Shown here one piece after another: positions 23,047 to 30,700 of a DNA stretch of 30,700 bases. The notes under the pieces are model-generated. The model saw only the letters and a program-made list of their open reading frames with translations, was not told the DNA's origin and did no database searches. The number at the start of each line of letters is the position of its first letter. Position 1 is the stretch's first letter. The position numbers were made by a program, and so were the translations under genes. The DNA comes from an uncultured Lachnospiraceae bacterium (GTDB lineage Bacteria > Bacillota > Clostridia > Lachnospirales > Lachnospiraceae), in contig CALCMD010000062.1 of NCBI GenBank assembly GCA_937965795.1, positions 1 to 30,700 on the forward strand, given 5' to 3'.

Positions 23047-23270
23047 TTGATTTTATAGGAAATCTGGTAACCGCTGGCATTGTAGACAGAATACCAGGAT
23101 ACTGTGATACGTTTTCTTCCTGCGTAAAGGTAGATGGAAGGAGTACTTAATACAAGCCTGGCTTTATAATTATCATTGTAAGCATGTCCGCACTTGGAGC
23201 ACTGATGGTGGGTGTAACCCTGTTGCGTATAGGTAGAATTTATATAAGTCGTTTTGTAATCCCTGCAATT
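22887..23270 (-). pseudogene. Longer 3' remnant of an Fn3-tailed surface-protein gene
   Basis: On the minus strand about 128 residues are readable: a His/Cys element (TQQGYTHHQCSKCGHAY), a linker with TPSIYLYAGRKRITVSW, then the Fn3-like domain (NASGYQISYK) ending SPKKSVRIQ. This arrangement is common at the ends of secreted Lachnospiraceae proteins. No signal peptide, start codon or ribosome site precedes it; the frame runs on into the promoter of the next gene on the plus strand. It is thus the surviving end of a larger secreted protein gene. Confidence 0.75.
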
Positions 23271-23276
23271 CTTTTC

Positions 23277-23305
23277 TTGCGATTCCCCGGCGTCTGGGGT
23301 ATACT
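23277..23305 (+). promoter_or_regulatory. SigA-type promoter of the flavoprotein-cmk-ispH-rpsA block
   Basis: TTGCGA (23277-23282), 17-base spacer, TATACT (23300-23305), 32 bases upstream of the first gene. An inverted repeat CCCCGG-CGTC-TGGGG lies in the spacer. Confidence 0.65.
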
Positions 23306-23337
23306 TTACCCATAGGAAAAGCAGGAGCAGGAATAAG

Positions 23338-24594
23338 ATGAGCAAAGTAATAATCATAGGCGGCGGCGCCGCCGGGATGATGGCGGCAGTAACAGCGGCG
23401 GAGAATGGACATGCGGTGCATGTATACGAAAAAAATGAAAAACTGGGAAAGAAGCTTTTTATCACGGGAAAAGGCAGATGCAACCTGACAAATGCCTGTG
23501 ATATGGAAGAACTGTTTGATGCGGTGTGCACGAATGGGAAATTTCTGTACAGCGCATTTTACGGGTTTACGAATCAGGATGCCATCCGTTTTTTTGAAAA
23601 GAGCGGGCTGAAAATCAAAGTGGAGAGGGGAAACCGGGTATTTCCTGCGTCCGATCGCTCGTCGGATGTCATAGCCGTCTTGCAGCGCAGGATGAAAAGT
23701 CTGGGAGTAAACGTGCATCTGAACATGGCTGTGAAAGAAGTACTGGCGGAGGATGGATGCGTAAAGGGAATCCTTACAGAAGCCGGAGATGAGGCGGATG
23801 CCGATGCAGTCATCATCGCTACGGGAGGACTTTCTTATCAGACCACAGGCTCTACCGGGGATGGCTACCGTTTTGCTGAGGCGCTGGGGCATCAGGTGAC
23901 GGAGTTGTCGCCGGCTTTGGTTCCGCTGAACGTAAAAGAGGATGTCGTAAAAGGTTTACAGGGGCTTTCGCTTCGAAATGTGCGTGCCGGAATTTACGAT
24001 GGGAAAAAGCGTCTGTATGAAGATTTCGGGGAGATGATGTTTACGCATTTCGGGGTAACGGGCCCCCTGATTCTGACGGCAAGCAGCCGCATTCAGAAGC
24101 AGATTCGGAAGAAAGAGCTGAGACTGGCGATTGACCTGAAACCGGCATTGTCCGAGGAGCAGCTTGACCGCAGGATTCTTCGTGATTTTGAGGAAGCGAA
24201 AAATAAACAGTTTAAGAATGCCGTAAACGGGCTGTTTCCGGCAAAGCTGGTTCCGGTTATGATTGAAAAGTCAGGTATTCTGCCGGAGAAAAAAGTAAAT
24301 GAAATTTCAAAAGAAGAACGCCATCATTTTTTGCGTCTGATAAAAAATTTTGAGTTGACCGTCACGGGTCTTAGAGATTATAATGAGGCTATTGTTACAA
24401 AGGGCGGCGTCCATGTAAAGGAAGTGAATCCTGCGACGATGGAATCCAGACGGGTATCCGGGGTGTATTTTGCCGGGGAAGTCCTCGATCTGGATGCAGT
24501 GACCGGAGGATTTAACTTACAGATTGCATGGTCGACGGCTTATGCGGCGGGAATGGGTATTCCGCAGGAAAAGGAAAGCGGAGGTTTGGCATGA
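23338..24594 (+). CDS. FAD-dependent oxidoreductase, HI0933/BaiN-like
   Basis: A 418-residue flavoprotein. The N-terminus has the dinucleotide-binding motif VIIIGGGAAGMMAA and, at about residues 36-54, LGKKLFITGKGRCNLTN, the signature of the HI0933/YhiN family. IIATGGLSYQTTGSTGDGY lies in the middle, THFGVTGP and a C-terminal FAD motif with YFAGEVLDLDAVTGGFNLQ follow. The family includes BaiN of bile-acid 7-alpha-dehydroxylating clostridia, but most members in Firmicutes are housekeeping genes of unknown substrate, often next to cmk as here. The ATG is preceded by AGGAGCAGGA. Its stop overlaps the cmk start in ATGA, so both are translationally coupled. Confidence 0.9.
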   Translation: MSKVIIIGGGAAGMMAAVTAAENGHAVHVYEKNEKLGKKLFITGKGRCNLTNACDMEELFDAVCTNGKFLYSAFYGFTNQDAIRFFEKSGLKIKVERGNRVFPASDRSSDVIAVLQRRMKSLGVNVHLNMAVKEVLAEDGCVKGILTEAGDEADADAVIIATGGLSYQTTGSTGDGYRFAEALGHQVTELSPALVPLNVKEDVVKGLQGLSLRNVRAGIYDGKKRLYEDFGEMMFTHFGVTGPLILTASSRIQKQIRKKELRLAIDLKPALSEEQLDRRILRDFEEAKNKQFKNAVNGLFPAKLVPVMIEKSGILPEKKVNEISKEERHHFLRLIKNFELTVTGLRDYNEAIVTKGGVHVKEVNPATMESRRVSGVYFAGEVLDLDAVTGGFNLQIAWSTAYAAGMGIPQEKESGGLA

Positions 24595-25256
24595 GTTTTA
24601 ATATCGCAATAGACGGCCCGGCAGGAGCCGGAAAAAGTACGATTGCAAAAAGGGTTGCAAAGGAACTGTCCTTTCTTTATGTGGATACGGGAGCGCTGTA
24701 CCGTGGGATTGCTTTGTATCTGCTCAGAAACGGGATTTCACCGGAGGATGAAGAGCAGCTTGCGCAGGCATGCAGACAGATTCACATTGAGATTGCATAT
24801 GAAAACGGCGAGCAGCAGGTGATTTTAAACGGTGAGAATGTCACCGATCAGATTCGGACGGAGGAAGTGGGAAATATGGCTTCTGCTTCTGCGGCGAAAC
24901 TGTGTGTAAGAGAAGCGCTTCTGGCGCTCCAGAGAGAACTGGCGGCGAAAGCGGATGTGCTGATGGACGGACGGGATATCGGGACGAACATTCTGCCGAA
25001 TGCCCAGTTAAAGATTTATCTGACTGCGAGTGTGGAAACCAGAGCCAGACGGCGTTTTCAGGAATTGCAGGAAAAGCAGGCAGCATGCACCATAGAGGAG
25101 ATTGAGCGTGACATCGAAGAGAGGGACCGGAGAGATGCGACGCGCAGGATTGCGCCGCTCAGGCAGGCAGAGGACGCTGTATGGATTGACTCTTCCGAAT
25201 TAAGTATAAAAGAAGTGACAGAGCGCATCGTCGCACTGTATCATGAGAGGGTATAA
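24591..25256 (+). CDS. cmk: Cytidylate kinase
   Basis: Phosphorylates CMP and dCMP with ATP for nucleotide salvage and RNA/DNA precursor supply. The 221-residue protein starts MSFNIAIDGPAGAGKST, with the P-loop at residues 9-17, followed by the typical YVDTGALYRGIAL CMP-binding segment. DGRDIGTNILPNAQLKIYLTAS and ERDRRDATRRIAPL, containing the lid arginines, complete the family signature. The start at 24591 shares ATGA with the upstream stop and has CGGAGG eight bases before it. The reading frame is open further upstream but those residues do not belong to the family. Confidence 0.96.
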   Translation: MSFNIAIDGPAGAGKSTIAKRVAKELSFLYVDTGALYRGIALYLLRNGISPEDEEQLAQACRQIHIEIAYENGEQQVILNGENVTDQIRTEEVGNMASASAAKLCVREALLALQRELAAKADVLMDGRDIGTNILPNAQLKIYLTASVETRARRRFQELQEKQAACTIEEIERDIEERDRRDATRRIAPLRQAEDAVWIDSSELSIKEVTERIVALYHERV

Positions 25257-25259
25257 AGC

Positions 25260-26105
25260 GTGAAAGTAAAGGTAGCGAAAACCGCCGGTTTCTGTTTTGG
25301 TGTAAAACGTGCGGTAGATAAAGTCTATGAACAGGCAGAGAAGTCGGAGCTTCCGATTTATACGTACGGCCCGATTATCCATAACGAAGAAGTCGTCAAA
25401 GATCTGGAGGCGAGAGGAGTCAGGGTAATCAATGGAAAAGAGGAACTGGAAAAGCTGGAGAGCGGTACGGTCATCATTCGTTCGCACGGGGTGGCAAAGG
25501 ACGTCCAGAGGCTCATTGAGTCGAAAGGATTAAATCTGGTGGACGCCACCTGCCCGTTTGTCAAGAAGATTCACAGGATCGTAGAAAGGGAGAGCCGGGA
25601 AGGAGCGGACATTATTATCATCGGCGACGACCGCCACCCGGAGGTAGCGGGCATCAAAGGATGGTGCGAAGGGACGGTAAAAGTGCTGGAATCGGAGGAG
25701 GAGGCACGGAATTTTGCCCATGATGCTTCACGGAAGCTGTGCATTGTGTCCCAGACGACATTTAATTACAAGAAATTTCATAAATTAGTTGAAATTATTT
25801 CCGAAAAGGGTTATGATATAATTGTTTTAAATACGATCTGCAATGCGACAGAAGAGCGTCAGACAGAAGCTCGCGCTATTGCGGGGGAATCGGACGGGAT
25901 GATCGTCATTGGCGGCAGACATAGTTCCAATACCCGAAAGTTATTTGAAATATGCAAAAAAGAATGTGAAAATACTTACTATATACAGACACTCGATGAT
26001 TTGGATGTACGTTGGCTACACTCCATGAGTAACGTAGGTATTACCGCAGGGGCTTCAACCCCAAATATTATAATTGAGGAGGTTCTGAAAGAATGTCAGA
26101 AGTAA
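25260..26105 (+). CDS. ispH: 4-hydroxy-3-methylbut-2-enyl diphosphate reductase
   Basis: Last enzyme of the MEP isoprenoid pathway, making IPP and DMAPP with a [4Fe-4S] cluster. The 281-residue protein has the three cluster cysteines: Cys12 in GFCFGVKRAV, Cys98 in DATCPFV and Cys194 in NTICNAT. Substrate-binding residues are also present: His41, His76 in RSHGV, His126 in RHPEV, and QTTFN. The start is GTG at 25260, four bases after the cmk stop; GAGAGGGTATAAAGC precedes it. Its last 13 bases overlap rpsA in another frame. In some Clostridia ispH and rpsA are fused into one protein; here they are separate but coupled. Confidence 0.96.
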   Translation: MKVKVAKTAGFCFGVKRAVDKVYEQAEKSELPIYTYGPIIHNEEVVKDLEARGVRVINGKEELEKLESGTVIIRSHGVAKDVQRLIESKGLNLVDATCPFVKKIHRIVERESREGADIIIIGDDRHPEVAGIKGWCEGTVKVLESEEEARNFAHDASRKLCIVSQTTFNYKKFHKLVEIISEKGYDIIVLNTICNATEERQTEARAIAGESDGMIVIGGRHSSNTRKLFEICKKECENTYYIQTLDDLDVRWLHSMSNVGITAGASTPNIIIEEVLKECQK

Positions 26106-27175
26106 GCTTTGAACAATTATTGAACGAGTCGTTCAAAACAATCCATAATGGGGAGGTCGTTGAGGGTACAGTCATCGATGTTAAAGAAGACGAGATTATC
26201 TTAAACATCGGCTATAAAGCTGATGGCATCATCACAAAGAATGAGTACTCGAATGACGCAAGCATCAAGCTTCAGGAAGTCGTTCACGTAAACGACAAAA
26301 TGGAGGCAAAGGTGCTGAAAGTAAATGATGGCGAAGGCCAGGTAGCGCTTACTTATAAGAGACTCGCAGCAGAAAAAGGAAATAAGAGACTGGAGGAGGC
26401 TTTCGAATCACAGGAAGTACTGAAAGCTCCGGTAGCACAGATTTTAGACGGCGGTCTGAGCGTAATCGTGGATGAGGCAAGGGTATTTATTCCGGCAAGC
26501 CTGGTATCCGATACTTATGAAAGAAATCTTGCGAAATACGCAGGACAGGAGATTGAGTTTGTGATCAGCGAGTTCAATCCGCGCAGAAGAAGAATCATTG
26601 GCGACAGAAAGCAGCTTATCGTTGCGAGAAAAGCAGAGATGCAGAAAGCTCTGTTTGAGAGAATTCATGTTGGCGATGTAGTAGAAGGCGTGATTAAGAA
26701 TGTTACAGATTTTGGTGCATTCATTGATCTGGGCGGAGCAGATGGTCTGCTTCATATTTCCGAGATGTCATGGGGACGTGTCGAAAATCCGAAGAAGGTA
26801 TTTAAGGTTGGCGAGAAGCTTTCCGTTCTGATTAAAGACATCAATGGCGACAAGATTGCTCTGAGCCTGAAGTTCGCAGATCAGAATCCGTGGCTGACAG
26901 CAGCAGAGAAATATGCGGTTGGAAACGTGGTAGAGGGCAGGGTTGCCAGAATGACAGACTTTGGCGCTTTCGTAGAGCTGGAGCCAGGTGTGGATGCACT
27001 GCTTCACGTATCACAGATTTCTCAGGAGCATGTGGATAAGCCGTCTGATGTACTGAGCGTTGGACAGATGATCACAGCAAAGGTCGTTGATTTCAATGAA
27101 GCAGATAAGAAGATCAGCCTGAGCATGAAGGTTCTGGAGACTGCGGCTCCGGTCGAGGAAGAGACAGAAGAGTAA
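26093..27175 (+). CDS. rpsA: 30S ribosomal protein S1-like, four S1 domains
   Basis: A 360-residue RNA-binding protein with four S1 (OB-fold) repeats at about 17-88, 103-170, 190-258 and 275-343. The last two have the classic GxVKNVTDFGAFIDLGG and GRVARMTDFGAFVELEPG cores followed by LLHISEMSW / LLHVSQIS. It probably helps load mRNA on the ribosome or protects RNA. Firmicute versions with four domains are shorter than the six-domain E. coli S1. An acidic tail (AAPVEEETEE) ends the protein. The ATG at 26093 lies inside ispH, behind GAGGAGGTTCTGAAAGA, and the overlap implies translational coupling. The gene ends at a strong terminator. Confidence 0.94.
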   Translation: MSEVSFEQLLNESFKTIHNGEVVEGTVIDVKEDEIILNIGYKADGIITKNEYSNDASIKLQEVVHVNDKMEAKVLKVNDGEGQVALTYKRLAAEKGNKRLEEAFESQEVLKAPVAQILDGGLSVIVDEARVFIPASLVSDTYERNLAKYAGQEIEFVISEFNPRRRRIIGDRKQLIVARKAEMQKALFERIHVGDVVEGVIKNVTDFGAFIDLGGADGLLHISEMSWGRVENPKKVFKVGEKLSVLIKDINGDKIALSLKFADQNPWLTAAEKYAVGNVVEGRVARMTDFGAFVELEPGVDALLHVSQISQEHVDKPSDVLSVGQMITAKVVDFNEADKKISLSMKVLETAAPVEEETEE

Positions 27176-27228
27176 TTACGGTATAAGAGTTCTTGAATCA
27201 TAACATTTGCGATTGTATAGGTATCACT

Positions 27229-27263
27229 AAGCTGGAAGCGTGAAACAGAGCTTTCAGCTTTTT
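27229..27263 (+). terminator. Intrinsic terminator after rpsA
   Basis: AAGCTGGAAGC (27229-27239) pairs with GCTTTCAGCTT (27250-27260) with one G-T pair and a 10-base loop, followed by a T run. Confidence 0.88.
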
Positions 27264-27363
27264 CTTATGTTAAGAATGTGTTTAAGAAATGTTTACAACC
27301 CCATGAAGATTTTTATTTTTTCCTTTGGTAGGATGTCTATAGAAAAAACTGGGGAGAAGATAA

Positions 27364-28338
27364 ATGGATATTACCGTAAGACAAAGCAGAAATTATGAGG
27401 AGAACAGGAGAAGGCGGGAGCTACAGCGCAGACAGCGGCAGAGAGTGAGACGGATTCGGGCGGTAAAAAGGGGAATCGTCTGTGTCCTAAGTCTGGCCGG
27501 AATTTTGCTGATAGTGACAGGCATTCGGAAGATTCTGCCCTCAGGCAGCGGGAGAGCCGGGAAAGAGGCGGTGCTGCTTCATGCCGAAAACCAGGCGGGG
27601 GAAGCAGATGGAATAATTCCTGGAACAAGCAGCCAGGAAACGTCGGATATTCCTTATGTGGATGAATTGACAAAGCTGGCAGAGCAGGATGGCAGAATCA
27701 ATCAGCTGATCGAACGCGCAGGGGAATATCCGGAAAAAGTGTTGAAAATGCTGGCAAAGAACATTGAAACACTGGATTTTGTGCTGGACTATTGGGATAA
27801 AAAAGATCTGCCCTGTGCGGACAGTATCGGACAGGCCCCGGCAGAGGGAGAGATACCGCTGCTTCTTCAGTGGGACGACCGATGGGGATATGGAGCTTAT
27901 GGAAGCAGTATGGTGGCAGTCAGCGGATGCGGGCCTACTTGCATCGCTATGGTGGCGTCAGGGCTGACCGGAAGGACGGACATCACACCGTATACGGTGG
28001 CGGCATATAGTGAAAATAATGGATTTCTTACGAAGGAGCTCGATACAAGCTGGGATTTAATGACCTATGGATGTGAGGAATTCGGCATAACCGGGACGAT
28101 GCTGGGACTGGATGAAAACGCTATGGCGAATACATTGGCAAATGGATGCCCGATTATATGCAGCGTGGGACCAGGAGATTTTACGGAAAACGGCCATTTT
28201 ATCGTTCTTACCGGATACGAAAACGGGATGTTCCGTGTGAATGATCCAAACAGCAGGCTTCGGAGTGAAAAGACCTGGAGCTATGACACTTTGAAGGATC
28301 AGATCGTGAATATGTGGTGGTATGAAGCCGTGCAATAA
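27364..28338 (+). CDS. Membrane-anchored C39-like cysteine peptidase
   Basis: A 324-residue type II membrane protein. Residues 1-36 are very Arg-rich and cytoplasmic, and a single helix lies at about 37-57. A linker with a helical region (100-145) leads to a C39-like/papain-fold domain: LLLQWDDRWG with the oxyanion Gln169, VSGCGPTCIAM with the catalytic Cys189, NGHFIVLTGY with His277, and RVNDPNS with Asp293. The complete triad argues for an active enzyme on the outer face. No ABC transporter is adjacent, so it is not a bacteriocin-leader peptidase; wall or protein turnover is possible. GGGGAGAAGATAA precedes the ATG. It follows the rpsA terminator and stands alone. Confidence 0.88.
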   Translation: MDITVRQSRNYEENRRRRELQRRQRQRVRRIRAVKRGIVCVLSLAGILLIVTGIRKILPSGSGRAGKEAVLLHAENQAGEADGIIPGTSSQETSDIPYVDELTKLAEQDGRINQLIERAGEYPEKVLKMLAKNIETLDFVLDYWDKKDLPCADSIGQAPAEGEIPLLLQWDDRWGYGAYGSSMVAVSGCGPTCIAMVASGLTGRTDITPYTVAAYSENNGFLTKELDTSWDLMTYGCEEFGITGTMLGLDENAMANTLANGCPIICSVGPGDFTENGHFIVLTGYENGMFRVNDPNSRLRSEKTWSYDTLKDQIVNMWWYEAVQ

Positions 28339-28401
28339 AGATACTTTTTCTGTTCAATTTTGTCGTTTTATGTTATACTGCTCATAAGATTTATTTATAA
28401 T

Positions 28402-29481
28402 TTAGAAATAGCTGTACAAAAGATCTCGGACGTAAGCAAGCAGGGAGGAAGAATTTGAAAGGAATTCTTCTGTACATTCCTGATAAAAGGCAGAAGCCCT
28501 GTAATCCTGACGAAATACTGGCATAGCAGAACCGGCAATTCCGGGAAGAAAGCGGCCGGTACGTTTACAGTAACAGGTGGAAGCTTTCGCAGGAACGCGA
28601 TGAGCTTTGTCTACATAAGATGCTACGCTTTTATGAATGGCGGTATCCTCCAGGGGCAGATAATAATAGTTACGGTAATCCTGAAAGAAATATTTCATGG
28701 TTCCGCAAATGCCATGTACATTCAGACTGCATGTGGAGCCGCAGGCAGTCAGATATCCGGATTCCAGTGGGACAGAAATTTGTCTGGGAACAGGCGTAGA
28801 GAGTGAAAGGCGCAGAAGCAGTTCAAAAGAATTGCCCTGTCCGGAAATGGTTTCGGCGTGTGAAAGCTCAAATCTCCCATTGAGAAGCTCCAGATAGGAG
28901 AACAGAGGAAAAAGAGCTGCGGTACCTGACAGGTCATCATGGTTGTGGAGCAGGAGAAGGCGCTTTAAATTGTCATCCTTTGTTGTTTCAAACTGATGAT
29001 AGACAGAAATCAGTTCGCCGCCGCTCATAGTGTCCTGTCTGGACAGATTCAAAAAATCTTCCAGTGATTTCAGATTCATGGAGGAAAGCTTCAGAAATTT
29101 TTTCAGGGGGCGTAGTCTTTGGTAGAGGTCGATGCTTGTCAGAGATTCCGGGAAAGCAGGCAGATGGTATACCGCGCATCTTTTTTTCAGAAAAGGCAGG
29201 TCAAAGGCATCTCCGTTAAAATGAATCAGGAAACGGAAATTTTTCAGAAAGCAAAAGAAAGCGGTAAACAGTGCAGCTTCATCCTTCTGTGACTCAGCGA
29301 GCCACTGGGTGAGCTGCCATTTTTTATCATTTTGAAAAAGCACGCCAATGAGGTATACAAAAGAGTTTTTCGGGGAAAGCCCTGTGGTTTCAATATCGAA
29401 AATGACGGATTCTTTCAGGCTTGGATGCTGCCCGATGGATGAGCTGATATTCCATGTTAAGGTATCTGTTTTTGTAATCAT
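28402..29481 (-). CDS. YprB-like RNase H-fold 3'-5' exonuclease domain protein
   Basis: A 359-residue protein on the minus strand with an exonuclease fold of the RNase_H_2/YprB type. DEDD residues are visible: VIFDIETTGL with Asp29 and Glu31, HFNGDAFDLPFL with Asp91 or Asp94, and LHNHDDLSGT with His179 and Asp183. The C-terminal part (about 200-359) is less conserved and may be a nucleic-acid-binding or accessory region. The substrate is unknown; B. subtilis YprB is a related, poorly characterised protein. GGGAGG precedes the start at 29481. It is convergent with the C39 gene and divergent from the membrane-protein gene at 29562. Confidence 0.85.
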   Translation of the reverse strand: MITKTDTLTWNISSSIGQHPSLKESVIFDIETTGLSPKNSFVYLIGVLFQNDKKWQLTQWLAESQKDEAALFTAFFCFLKNFRFLIHFNGDAFDLPFLKKRCAVYHLPAFPESLTSIDLYQRLRPLKKFLKLSSMNLKSLEDFLNLSRQDTMSGGELISVYHQFETTKDDNLKRLLLLHNHDDLSGTAALFPLFSYLELLNGRFELSHAETISGQGNSFELLLRLSLSTPVPRQISVPLESGYLTACGSTCSLNVHGICGTMKYFFQDYRNYYYLPLEDTAIHKSVASYVDKAHRVPAKASTCYCKRTGRFLPGIAGSAMPVFRQDYRASAFYQECTEEFLSNSSSLLAYVRDLLYSYF

Positions 29482-29561
29482 GGTGAGACCTCCCTGTCTG
29501 CTTGCTTAAGAATAGTATAACGCAGGTTCGGCTGTTTCGCAAAGTAAGAAAGGAAAAAGTT

Positions 29562-30488
29562 ATGTGGAATTTGGAAATTTTAGGCGTTGACCTTTATCAC
29601 ATATTCGCCTGGTTATTTTTATACAGTTTTCTGGGATGGGCATGGGAGAGTTGCTATGTATCGGTGAAGGAGCGAAAACTGGTAAACAGAGGATTTGTTA
29701 CGGGGCCGGTCTGCACGATTTATGGCGTCGGAGCCGTTAGCGTATATTTAATCTTAAGACCGCTGGAGGAAAACCTGGTGCTGCTCTATTTTGGAGGCGT
29801 TATTGTTGCGACGGCGCTGGAATATGTGACAGCAATCATTATGGAGAAAATGTTCCATACAAGCTGGTGGGATTATAGTGATAAGAAGTTTAATTTTCAG
29901 GGAAGAATCTGTCTGGAAAGTTCCGTTTTGTGGGGATTTTTTTCTATTGGTATGTTTCGGGTACTTCACCCGGCTGTACAATGGGCAGCCGGGCTGGTGG
30001 ACGAGAGAACAGGGAAAATCATTCTTGGCGTGATTATGGTTCTGTATGTTTTTGATTTTACATTTGCTATGATAACGGCATCTCAGATCGGGAAAAAGCT
30101 GGAGCAGATGGAGCGTATGCTGACGGAATTCATGGAACATTTACAGGATTTAAAGATTTTTGCGTCAGCATCTGAGATTAAAGAGGCGCTGGAGCCTTAC
30201 CGGAAAAGTATGAGACGACTGAATATCAGAGAGCGTATAGACAAATATCAGGAGATGATGACAGAATGGATAGAAAAGACGGGAAAAAGGGAACAGACAG
30301 AAGCTGCTTTTGAAAAGCTGAGGGTAGTAGTTGAAAAAATATCAAATATCGCTTTGAAAGGGAACTGGAACAGCAGACGTCTGTTTCGGGCATATCCCAG
30401 ACTTAGAAAAGTCGGCAGAGTGCGGGAGAAAATGAAATCCTCCTATGGGAAGAAAAAGCACGGGAAAGACGTCGAAACAAAAAAATGA
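29562..30488 (+). CDS. Polytopic membrane protein, ABC_trans_CmpB (DUF1113) family
   Basis: A 308-residue protein from ATG 29562 behind AAAGGAAAAAG. The first about 185 residues hold several membrane segments with the family pattern: FAWLFLYSFLGWAWESCYVS, RGFVTGPVCTIYGVGA, LEYVTAIIMEKMFHTSWWDYS and CLESSVLWGFFSIG. The remaining about 120 residues are charged and helical, likely cytoplasmic. Databases label the family putative ABC transporter permease, but there is no ATPase gene nearby and transport is not established. An upstream in-frame TTG at 29502 is rejected because it overlaps the divergent promoter region and adds a non-family extension. Confidence 0.85.
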   Translation: MWNLEILGVDLYHIFAWLFLYSFLGWAWESCYVSVKERKLVNRGFVTGPVCTIYGVGAVSVYLILRPLEENLVLLYFGGVIVATALEYVTAIIMEKMFHTSWWDYSDKKFNFQGRICLESSVLWGFFSIGMFRVLHPAVQWAAGLVDERTGKIILGVIMVLYVFDFTFAMITASQIGKKLEQMERMLTEFMEHLQDLKIFASASEIKEALEPYRKSMRRLNIRERIDKYQEMMTEWIEKTGKREQTEAAFEKLRVVVEKISNIALKGNWNSRRLFRAYPRLRKVGRVREKMKSSYGKKKHGKDVETKK

Positions 30489-30505
30489 AGGTTTTCTTAA
30501 CTTGA

Positions 30506-30534
30506 TTGTAATTTAAAAGACAATGATTTATAAT
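30506..30534 (+). promoter_or_regulatory. Promoter leading directly into the terminal structured repeat
   Basis: TTGTAA (30506-30511), 17-base spacer, TATAAT (30529-30534). Transcription would start near 30541, at the edge of the long inverted repeat, so the RNA would begin with the hairpin. Confidence 0.55.
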
Positions 30535-30535
30535 G

Positions 30536-30700
30536 TAGCTTATCGGAAGGAAACCAAGCACGAGCGAAGCGAAGTATTTGGTTTCAGCCGATAAGCTAGT
30601 AACAGACCGAAAGGTCTGGAACGGTTACACGAAGTGTAACGAGATGGAAGGAAACCAAGCACGAGCGAAGCGAAGTATTTGGTTTCAGCCGATAAGCTAG
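30536..30700 (+). repeat. Structured non-coding repeat element or RNA (cut by window end)
   Basis: TAGCTTATCGG (30536-30546) is perfectly complementary to CCGATAAGCTA (30588-30598). Inside it AAACCAA (30551-30557) pairs with TTGGTTT (30578-30584). Two small hairpins with tetraloops follow: AGACC-GAAA-GGTCT (30604-30617) and GTTACAC-GAAG-TGTAAC-like (30624-30640). A 55-bp segment (30545-30599) is repeated exactly at 30646-30700, with the motif CGAGCGAAGCGAAG in both. No reading frame is present. It may be a transcribed small RNA, a riboswitch-like leader of a gene beyond the window, or an interspersed repeat. Confidence 0.6.

Noticed and set aside
27193..27221. Promoter TTGAAT/TATAGG after rpsA
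   Set aside because: The -10 is poor and the rpsA terminator lies directly downstream, so a product is unlikely.
30545..30700. CRISPR array
   Set aside because: There are only two repeat copies, the 55-bp unit is long and internally palindromic, and the single intervening segment contains hairpins rather than a plain spacer.

Overview
This looks like a chromosomal segment of a low-to-moderate-GC, Gram-positive anaerobe of the Clostridia, most likely a gut Lachnospiraceae. The evidence is the T-box-controlled tyrS, the Clostridia-type ispH/rpsA pair, a biotin-dependent sodium-pumping decarboxylase operon, many SigA-type promoters with 17-base spacers, and surface proteins with fibronectin-III-like tails. 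This assignment rests on gene content and reading of the proteins, not on a database search.

Layout. (a) 1-2000: a broken surface-protein gene and an intact secreted Fn3/MucBP-like protein. (b) 2050-6830: translation block, with a consensus promoter, a tyrosine T-box, tyrS, a 51-residue membrane protein, alaS, and rpsU with its own promoter and terminator. (c) 6850-12352: cell-wall and chromosome block, with an S11 D-Ala-D-Ala carboxypeptidase, a metallophosphoesterase, scpA-scpB, a zinc-dependent phospholipase C-like protein, and a second S11 carboxypeptidase. (d) 12395-17739: a complete five-gene operon with its own promoter and terminator. It encodes a 12S-type carboxyltransferase, a lipoprotein-type OadG, a biotin carrier, the OadB sodium pump and a 5S-type (OadA/PycB) carboxyltransferase.

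(e) 17740-23270: an AT-rich accessory hotspot. It holds a lipoprotein, a LysR pseudogene with an in-frame stop, a membrane-anchored protein resembling trigger factor without its FKBP domain, an orphan signal peptide, an unknown anchored protein, and a truncated duplicate of the lipoprotein gene tail with its terminator. It also holds an HTH regulator plus RhuM module lying exactly between two 165-bp direct repeats, which are themselves 3' ends of an Fn3-tailed surface-protein gene. (f) 23277-27263: core block, with a BaiN/HI0933-like flavoprotein, cmk, ispH and rpsA, translationally coupled by overlaps or tiny gaps. (g) 27364-30488: a membrane-anchored C39-like peptidase, a YprB-like exonuclease on the minus strand, and a CmpB-like membrane protein. 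(h) 30506-30700: a promoter running straight into a strongly structured non-coding repeat with two identical 55-bp copies, cut off by the window end.

Most interesting points: the operon combines all three parts of a transcarboxylase (12S, 1.3S, 5S) with both membrane parts of a Na+ decarboxylase (OadB, OadG), which suggests a three-way carboxyl exchange hub; the terminal structured repeat looks like an undescribed RNA or repeat element; the RhuM module looks like a recombinogenic cassette; and two promoters in the hotspot share the same palindrome in the -35/-10 spacer, suggesting common control of two envelope genes.
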